Made by a program: the position numbers and the translations under genes. Positions 59,501 to 64,000 of a DNA stretch of 64,000 nucleotides are shown here, one piece after another. The notes under the pieces were generated by a model, which was not told the DNA's origin, did not search any database, and saw only the letters and a program-made list of their open reading frames with translations. Within the stretch, counting starts at the first letter, position 1, and every line of letters begins with the position of its first letter. The DNA is from Strongylocentrotus droebachiensis. Taxonomy: Eukaryota > Echinodermata > Echinoidea > Camarodonta > Strongylocentrotidae. The stretch spans positions 347,501-411,500 of the forward strand of contig JAVYIG010000637.1 of assembly GCA_035222895.1 (NCBI GenBank), written 5' to 3'.

Positions 59501-61782
59501 TAAAGGCTCATGAACAATACAAATATAACATACATCACAGAAAACTGAATTAATTGAAGTCAATACAAATAAAGATAGAGATTAGATTAAGTGTAATTAG
59601 GAGTGCCCCTATACGATGTGTATCAATTTTAGTGTTTCTGTGTTTCTGAGTGATCTAGGCACCGTGCGTTAAAAATATAAAGATCACTGCGCACGCACGC
59701 CGAGTAGCCGAGAAGCCTGTTTCATATAGGGCAAAGCTAGATTTCTATCCAATCGAAACCGAGCTGTTCAGATTAAACGTATAAAAAAGCAGAAATAAGA
59801 AGTTGCAACCACCCAGAGACTCCTATTAAATTGCGATACTGGTTAACTATTTATATAATTACAAATTTTTATTTTGAGTTTTCTTTATGGATAATTGTTT
59901 TTCTCTTAAAAGTAAAGATATGGCGTATTTATTTTATACTGAATGTACGCCATTAAACTATTACCAACAACATCAACAGTGTAATTACAGTGCAATTCAT
60001 TATTGGGAACCTAAATTAGCCCGTATGAAATGTTAATTCCTTCCTTTCTGTACATATATCAGCTCCTGGAATGCCAGTTATTACAGACCTTACCCAACAT
60101 CAGGAAGACAGTGGCACTTCTGGCCTAACAGTATCATGGCAACCTCCTTCCTCACCTCCATGCCAGCCTACGCATTATGAAATCAAGTACTATGTTCTTC
60201 AAGGCGATATGTGTGAGGATAACTCGAGGGATCGTATAATGACTTCAGCAGGGACCGTCAATGGTTCAACGTTTACCTTCAATGTCCTGGAGTTGCGTCC
60301 CAACTCTGAGTACAGGGTGTTCGTGAGAGGCAGAACCAGTAGCGGTTATGGGGATTTGGATTCCCGAGCAGCTATTACAGGATATTCATGTTAGTATTGT
60401 GTGTTATATACCTCACTTAAGTAATCCAGCCATCTGATTGGTCGAAATTGCATTCATAAACTTCAACTGTTCCTGTAAAATTCCCGGTAACCATGCTTAA
60501 AACATTTCAATATTTTTAATAACCATGGTTATTAAAAAAATAAGTCAGTCTCCATGGTTACCCCATAGGTTTACATGTTAAAAAATGGTTTGAGCGATGG
60601 AGGATACCATACGTGTGCGAAAAATTGGTCGGCAATTTCAATACAATTGAATCTCGATCGATCTTACCGACAATTTTATCTTGCATTGTTGACATGAAGA
60701 CGAAAATAAACTCTCAAAAACAAAAAAACAACATCTGCCGATAGATCTTGATCTAAGTTCGTGCCAATATGCATTGCAAAAGTAAAAGAAGGGTCCGTTT
60801 CATGGAGCTTTTGCGAAGCATCCCTCACGCGGAGCCGTTTTCAATCCATTTTAATGTATATATTAGAGAAAACTGCCAAGCATGTTAACGGCGCGTGATA
60901 GCTGAGTGGTCTAAGCGTTGGTTTTCTATACACCTCTTGTTGTACGCAAGAGTTCGAATCCCGTCTTCGACAAAAATGTAAAATATTTTTATTTTTTTAT
61001 TTTTTAGTCTATTTTTTTTCGGCATATAAAAGTATTAATGACTGCTTTAATATTCGAGAAATAGTTGTTTTCATACGCTCTCGGGAAGGTTACAATTGGG
61101 CTATTCCCCTCGGCAAGCCTCGGGGAATAGCACAATTCTAACCTTCCCTTGAGCGTAATAAAACAACTATTTCTCTCAAAGCAGTCATTAATACTATATT
61201 CATGTACGTTGGGGAGGGTGAGGGTGTGTGTTTATGGTGCGAGTATGAGGGTTTGTGTGTGGGTGTCCTTCTGAATCAGCTGCAGGAGAAAACAGAGAGC
61301 TGACAATACGGCTAGACCAATTTACAGCTCATGATCTATATTATACGACGCTAGACTTAAGTCAGTTCTTTATCTGACTAATTTGAATACAAGGGGAACC
61401 ATTATTCTAACTGGTAGTTGAACGAATATACTTTGAATAAGACCTTGCAAAATATCATTGGAGAATATATTATATGATATGAGCTGGCCTGGAAGTTCAG
61501 TTTATAAAAGGTATTCTACAAGGGGTTAGAGAATGTTTACGAAGACAAAATGTAGATTAGCTGATAGTAAGGAAATGTAGATGAAGTACAAATTGAAGAA
61601 TAAGAAAAATTAATAAGAATGAGTTTTCCTCCTCTATTTTACAGATCCTACTGGTCCTCCAACTAATATTCAGTTCACTTCCATCAAGAAACGCAGTATT
61701 TTTTTCACATGGGAGAAACCAGAATGTGGTTATCGGAATGGACCAATCTCAAGCTACGAAGTTATGCTCTCCAATTCTACAG
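37625..61782 (+). CDS. Tie/TEK-like receptor tyrosine kinase, extracellular part (17+ exons, 3' end outside window)
   Basis: Exons: 37625-37703, 41396-41710, 43499-43747, 44263-44394, 45097-45252, 46979-47116, 48659-48697, 50909-51340, 51754-52068, 52725-52792, 53207-53438, 54719-55021, 56750-57076, 57806-58111, 58981-59265, 60063-60389, 61645-61782. They give 1280 codons so far, in one continuous frame. Order: signal peptide, two Ig-like regions, three EGF modules, linker, Ig, at least eight FN3. The EGF block is very close to vertebrate Tie: HRWGSECEHTC, CDADSGECVCPPGFNG, FCLPDPFGCTCAAGF. Vertebrate Tie1/Tie2 bind angiopoietins and control vessel and haemocyte biology; the ligand here is unknown. 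Nearly all introns are phase 1. The transmembrane and kinase exons must lie to the right, so kinase identity is inferred from the ectodomain. Vertebrate Tie has three FN3 domains; this array is longer. Confidence 0.9.
38230..39060 (+). repeat. Tandem array of about 110-base units
   Basis: At least seven degenerate units share CCCGCGCGAAGCGCGGAAGC, CATTAAATTATTAGAGAAAG, ACGATTCGTTGTACCG and CTTAATCCTTATCTGAATTC. G/C runs interrupt the first units (38391-38426). The last unit ends in a palindrome around 38990-39045. In Tie-like intron 1. Confidence 0.9.
39061..41395. other. Remainder of Tie-like intron 1
   Basis: No coding exon recognised. The end has a retroelement-like 3' tail (GGTTGCAATAAAGAAAC then (AAT)n, 41285-41325). 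Confidence 0.45.
41396..41710 (+). CDS. Tie-like exon 2: N-terminal Ig-like region
   Basis: Encodes 105 residues starting GYIVDLTLVTNHPLLDPP, like the start of mature Tie2. It lacks an obvious Ig cysteine pair (only a Cys/Ser at the very end boundary) and has several NxS/T sites (NIT, NQT, NTS). Acceptor TTTCTAG, donor GTGAGT. Confidence 0.85.
41805..42160 (+). repeat. GGACAATTACCCCC minisatellite
   Basis: About 350 bases of degenerate 14-18 base units such as GGACAATTACCCCC, GGACAACCACCCC and GGACAATCACCCCC. A short inverted counterpart (GGGGGCAATTGTTCTCGGGG) follows at 42482-42515, suggesting a fold-back element of about 700 bases. Confidence 0.8.
42815..43032 (-). repeat. tRNA-derived SINE-like repeat
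   Basis: On the minus strand a tRNA-like head TGTCGTGGTTTAGTAG and B-box GATTCGAATCCC are followed by GCCAAGACATTAACC, GGGTACCCGGTGGGAA and more. In Tie-like intron 2. Confidence 0.65.
43499..43747 (+). CDS. Tie-like exon 3: second Ig-like domain
   Basis: LTVHVGETVTIAVVTN, LRWRFNG and NQTGVYKCFAGN show the B, C and F strands of an Ig fold. The B-strand Cys is absent, as also in the matching Tie2 domain. Phase 1 both ends. Confidence 0.9.
44022..44122. mobile_element. Short inverted-repeat element
   Basis: CGAGGAGTGACCACT at the left is mirrored by AGTAGTCACTCCTCG at the right, about 100 bases apart; inner arms are partly complementary (TTTTCCAAATG / CATTTTGAAAG). In Tie-like intron 3. Confidence 0.65.
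44263..44394 (+). CDS. Tie-like exon 4: EGF module 1
   Basis: RCPAHRWGSECEHTCTECLN then CDADSGECVCPPGFNGTICE, a laminin-type EGF module with eight cysteines, strongly matching the first Tie EGF. Confidence 0.95.
44503..44562 (+). repeat. (CA)n microsatellite
   Basis: ACACACAC run with minor interruptions just after EGF exon 1. Confidence 0.9.
45097..45252 (+). CDS. Tie-like exon 5: EGF module 2
   Basis: Encodes NRFGQDGSFSCDSSGDD and LFCLPDPFGCTCAAGF, the latter almost identical to vertebrate Tie. The first part lacks the two leading cysteines of the vertebrate module (VLGSNRFG where vertebrates have a Cys before the Phe-Gly and one after). Confidence 0.93.
45253..46978. other. Tie-like intron 5
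   Basis: No repeat family or exon recognised in these 1.7 kb. Confidence 0.5.
46979..47116 (+). CDS. Tie-like exon 6: EGF module 3
   Basis: ECNPGTYGADCLQECHCSPS, CTKDTGKC and QEGWTGVNCQ make the third EGF. The acceptor TTTAAAG is pyrimidine-poor but phase and homology fix it. Confidence 0.93.
47328..47608. mobile_element. Composite inverted-repeat element with internal 80-base duplication
   Basis: C run plus ACTCAGTG at the left and CTGAGTG plus G run at the right; inside, GCATATGCGTGTTCCA is mirrored by TTGGCAACACGCATGC. Between them a unit with CCCCCTTTTCAGCAAAAGTC and GTGTGTAAAGTCAATACGG is present twice in tandem. Confidence 0.7.
48659..48697 (+). CDS. Tie-like exon 7: 13-residue linker
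   Basis: 39-nt micro-exon VRRSPIQEVDDDT between acceptor CTTTTACAG and donor CACGTAAGC, phase 1 on both sides. It is symmetrical, so it could be skipped without a frame change. Its presence in mRNA is inferred from splice sites only. Confidence 0.6.
48698..50908. other. Tie-like intron 7
   Basis: Contains ATA/ACT trinucleotide repeats (48800-48940). No exon or RNA recognised. Confidence 0.5.
50909..51340 (+). CDS. Tie-like exon 8: Thr-rich linker plus canonical Ig domain
   Basis: The first 45 or so residues are Ser/Thr/Pro-rich (TTYATTQATTSATTPATPS), likely O-glycosylated. The rest is an Ig domain with LVCVVTGSPPP and FTCLLRRLDG as the Cys pair, matching the third Tie Ig position. Donor ATGGTAAGTA. 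Confidence 0.92.
51754..52068 (+). CDS. Tie-like exon 9: FN3 domain 1
   Basis: Complete FN3 in one exon: VTIRWTPW, GPVIGYRVYYNTHGQ, TNLTRDTEYDFRVTASKEG. It has no intradomain cysteine pair and resembles the first FN3 of vertebrate Tie. Confidence 0.95.
52725..52792 (+). CDS. Tie-like exon 10: FN3 domain 2, first part
   Basis: 68 nt encoding APSQAPVLSVRNRGQTFITL and DWE, strands A and B. Ends in phase 0 at GAGGTGAGC. This domain is the only complete one split by an intron. Confidence 0.88.
53207..53438 (+). CDS. Tie-like exon 11: FN3 domain 2, second part
   Basis: VIPEESWGCSALSGLEINVS ... GELEDCTTYNINAAF. One Cys in strand C and one before the F-strand Tyr (type B pattern). Acceptor AATAACAG. 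Confidence 0.9.
53959..54064. mobile_element. Short inverted-repeat element
   Basis: AGGGTTGCATCACACGCCG at the left is mirrored by GTTGTGTGATTCAACCCT at the right. About 105 bases, non-coding, in Tie-like intron 11. Confidence 0.65.
54719..55021 (+). CDS. Tie-like exon 12: FN3 domain 3
   Basis: IEVSWTLSSSQCSPDYYIIR, LYQKLACQSPE, LEPYSRYRITVTAVNGAG. Two Cys flank strand C/C' (type A pattern). Confidence 0.95.
55128..56390. mobile_element. 1.26-kb fold-back transposon with TATAGGATTTCCCGG termini
   Basis: The first 48 bases (TATAGGATTTCCCGGC, AAATTCGCG, GTTTGTCATTC) are repeated inverted at the right end with few mismatches. Both subterminal regions carry many copies of TCATTCAAAT or its inverse. 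A TA flank on both sides is possible. No transposase is readable in the central part. Confidence 0.8.
56750..57076 (+). CDS. Tie-like exon 13: FN3 domain 4
   Basis: RLGFTWQPLNCSNVNGVFWY ... GLEACTMYELYINAGN. Type B cysteine pattern. Confidence 0.93.
57806..58111 (+). CDS. Tie-like exon 14: FN3 domain 5
   Basis: LRVYWRVPSQCNVDYYRLSY, LISGKACQDVP, YATYNISIIAV. Type A cysteine pattern. Acceptor GAATAAAG is weak but in phase. Confidence 0.92.
58419..58720. mobile_element. hAT-like/poly-G element fragment
   Basis: Starts CAGGCGCGTACACAGG plus a long G run. It contains CGCTTATTCAGCGGCTGGCTGAGTCG and AAATTTTCGGCCCGATTTATAAATGTTAA, the inverse of the unit inside the element at 35859-36278. The right terminus is unclear. 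Confidence 0.7.
58981..59265 (+). CDS. Tie-like exon 15: FN3 domain 6
   Basis: LRFVWKEPSCESLHGVLDRY ... GLDACTKYRFRIRVVT. Type B pattern. Acceptor TTCTTCACAG. Confidence 0.93.
60063..60389 (+). CDS. Tie-like exon 16: FN3 domain 7
   Basis: LTVSWQPPSSPPCQPTHYEI, VLQGDMCEDNS, LRPNSEYRVFVRGRTSSGYG. Type A pattern. Donor CATGTTAGT. Confidence 0.93.
60895..60975 (+). repeat. tRNA-like SINE head
   Basis: TAGCTGAGTGGTCTAAGCG and GAGTTCGAATCCC look like the A and B boxes of a class II tRNA, but the acceptor and T stems do not pair. A T/A-rich stretch follows. Confidence 0.5.
61026..61198. mobile_element. 170-base palindrome
   Basis: AGTATTAATGACTGCTTT, GAGAAATAGTTGTTTT, GGGAAGGTTA and GCTATTCCCC at the left all recur inverted at the right; centre about 61113. 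In Tie-like intron 16. Confidence 0.85.
61645..61782 (+). CDS. Tie-like exon 17: FN3 domain 8, first part
   Basis: YPTGPPTNIQFTSIKKRSIF, FTWEKPECGYRNGPISSYEV, MLSNSTG. Strands A to C' of a type B FN3. The second half (with the LxACTxY motif) is expected in a later exon, possibly outside the window. Confidence 0.9.
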
Positions 61783-63324
61783 GTAACCTAAAGATGAAAT
61801 AGGGTATGAATACCTGGTCGTGTGCTAAATAAGGTGGAATCCCAGAGATTGCTTGTTTGAAAGTAAAGTTTAAAATTAAAACATCTATCTAAAAGGGTAT
61901 CTTCCCTTGGCATCATCCTTGGTAGTGCTTCTACAATTCATTAAATCCATATAAATTGTACTCATTTCGTGTGTAAGAATGATAAAGGATAATTTCATCT
62001 ATAAAATGTCAAGGTAAAACCTTGACAGCATGTATCTCCTAGCTGAATTGCTTGCTGTCGCTGAATGAAAATAGGTTCTAGTGTCATATTTCTTTGCAAA
62101 AACTTACCCTTTTTTTTCCTCTGGTAGATTAAATTGATAGATTCGACGAATAACACTGGATAACACCGAATACATAAATATATTTGTTTATTCTAAGCGC
62201 CAATCAATGTATTTTTTTTGGCAATTATTTTTGGAAATAATAATAATGATACTAATTTCATTTAACGCACAGGTGGTATTGTCTAACTCAGTATAATCAT
62301 TCAACATGAGCGGATAGGTCATATTGCGGACTAGTATTTTGCAATTTTAAAACCTGAAGTAATTATGCCCGCCGTTGTTGTGTGGATAATTTATTATGGG
62401 CGTTCCCAACTCAAGCTACGCTTTCCGGGTTTTCGCCTCCTTCCGTATCTGAATTATTTACTGTATACTCTATGTTGAAATAATTGTTACATATATCATG
62501 TATATATACATTGTGTTTTATATTGTGCTGTTGAGAAGGAAATAAATGTTAATAAAAAAAAATTAAAAAAAAAAAAAAAAAAATTCTGAACGCAGAATCT
62601 CGATTAATGATGAATTATGGTCAGTACTGAAGTGTTGCTGTAAGCTAGAGGGTGTATTTGTCAGTGATGTGTGGATAAAAATAGTTAGAAAAAAAATGAC
62701 TTAGGTTCAAACATTGATCAAACAGTGACGACCGGCAAAGGCATATAAGATGTAATATTCAATATGGTCTTGCATCATGATCATTCTTTTAATTTAGTCC
62801 ATCAATCATACATGTAGAAAAATCTGCGCAACATTTTCAAATTAATGGATTCCATCGTTCTATTCCAGGGGCCTCATTTCGAGATTTCCTTAAAGTAGAT
62901 ATTCATTGATTTTAAAAACTAACTTTATTTTCATTATTGCAAAGCTGAAACTTTGATTCGACAAGGTAATTCAATGCTTGCAAACATTCGAAGTAAGGAT
63001 TATCATAAATTACAAAACGCTTAAATAAAGCCCCGGCATAGCACCTGAAGAGCTATCCGAACGCTGCTGAGATGTGTGAGATCACAGTATGGACATAATT
63101 TGCACAAGCAGACGATGTCCCATGACACTTCACACATTTTCAGTGCCTGTATTTTCATCTTTTCTTGAGTTCTTTCTCATACTTCACTACCGTCAGGCTA
63201 AATGTATAATATATTGCCTCACCCTAAACCCTGCGCATGATTTTATTTTGCTGACAAATGCAGCGATACAAAAATAAAGGAATCTGTCGCTTGTAAACAA
63301 AATAAGACGCCATTGTATTTTCAG

Positions 63325-63419
63325 GTGCACACACCGCGGTATGTTCGGCGTTTCAAGAGGGAACAAATGCCGTCCTTAATGTCTTTCCGGGGGGTTTTCA
63401 ATTTGAAAGTCTGGTTTCT
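63325..63419 (+). CDS. Tentative Tie-like exon 18 (low support)
   Basis: An acceptor TTGTATTTTCAG is followed by an open frame in the phase left by exon 17, encoding AHTAVCSAFQEGTNAVLNVF and PGGFQFES. It has one Cys but no clear LxACTxY motif, and the donor (CTGGTTTCT, about 63407; or a later one) is weak. May be chance. Confidence 0.25.
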
Positions 63420-63884
63420 TTGATTGTTAATTAACCCCTATCCTGTGTATTTACAAGCAAAAGATTTTAGTAATCAGAATCGGGTCATATCCCCTTTTGA
63501 ATGGTTTGACATGCCATTATATTTATATAAACTAAACTCATTATAATTTGAGAAATAATAGCTTTGCAATTATGTTCATTCTCTATGGGATGTCGTCTGC
63601 TTGGGCAGTATTGGTCCATATAGTGACGTCATTAAAACATCGTTATTTTTCCAGCTATTCTCTCGTATATCCCAGCTGCTATGGAGGTGGTTGTATTTGT
63701 ATTTTTATAAATCACCCGATATGTAGTTGACATAAAACTTGTACGATGGCCATCTGTTAGCTTACCAGTTTCTAGTGATACGTTGACATATTTGTGATTT
63801 TCTTTGAATTTCACCTTTAAAAAACAATCAGTCTAGCTATGTTTCCGATGTTTTATACTCAAGATTAAAATTTACGCATGATGT

Positions 63885-64000
63885 TTTGTAAAGGTGTTTT
63901 AGTCTAAAAGATAAGTCTCCGGACTGTAGACCACAAGGTACGGGATTCAAGTCCCAACACGACACTAATGTAATTTAGCAAGACGTTAGATTTGCCACTC
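63885..64000 (+). repeat. tRNA-derived SINE, cut by window end
   Basis: GTGTTTTAGTCTAAAAGATA and B-box GGGATTCAAGTCCC, then AACACGACAC and AGCAAGACGTT. The tail resembles the SINE at 42815-43032 in opposite orientation. Confidence 0.55.

Larger units (their letters stand above)
61783..64000. other. Downstream part of Tie-like gene intron(s)
   Basis: Apart from the tentative exon at 63325, no exon is supported. A probable retroelement 3' end with GAAATAAATG and a poly-A run lies at about 62330-62583. Confidence 0.4.

Noticed and set aside
60895-60975. Possible class II tRNA gene
   Set aside because: Acceptor and T stems do not pair.

Overview
This is eukaryotic genomic DNA. Genes are split into short exons with GT-AG introns of about 0.5-4 kb. 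The DNA between exons is AT-rich and full of simple repeats, poly-G/C runs, tRNA-derived SINEs and small inverted-repeat transposons. Gene content points to an invertebrate deuterostome, most likely an echinoderm and probably a sea urchin: a Tie-type receptor with the diagnostic Ig/EGF/EGF/EGF/Ig/FN3 order, dispersed TACATG repeats, and CCCTGTTTCATAAA palindromic elements. The species assignment is inference; no ribosomal or mitochondrial marker is present.

Left part (2.1-13 kb, + strand): a complete seven-exon gene for the V-ATPase proteolipid subunit c'' (ATP6V0B), 210 codons, followed by a long non-coding stretch that probably includes its 3' UTR. Its introns hold a 300-base polypyrimidine tract, a tail-to-tail SINE pair, a near-perfect 280-base palindrome and other fold-back elements.

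Middle part (17.9-27.6 kb, - strand): a gene for a phospholipid-phosphatase-related (PLPPR/LPPR, PAP2-superfamily) membrane protein. Seven exons run from an ATG at 27619 to a stop at 21706. A further GC-rich exon at 17871-18127 may supply an alternative C-terminus. All three catalytic motifs of active lipid phosphate phosphatases are degraded, as in vertebrate PLPPRs. Exon 4 carries one extra A on the + strand that breaks the reading frame. Between 27.7 and 37.6 kb I find no coding exon, only simple repeats, a SINE and two elements with perfect 8-bp target duplications.

Right part (37.6 kb to beyond the window, + strand): the extracellular part of a Tie/TEK-like receptor tyrosine kinase. At least 17 exons cover signal peptide, Tie N-terminal Ig-like region, second Ig-like domain, three EGF modules, a linker, a canonical Ig domain and at least eight fibronectin type III domains (vertebrate Tie has three). 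FN3 domains 2-8 alternate between two cysteine patterns, which suggests growth of the array by duplication of a two-domain unit. The transmembrane and kinase exons lie past the right edge.

The three genes are functionally unrelated neighbours: proton pumping, neurite/plasma-membrane protein, receptor. No operon or gene cluster logic is visible. The most useful points for follow-up are the alternating FN3 array, the PLPPR frameshift and alternative last exon, and the well-preserved non-autonomous transposons.
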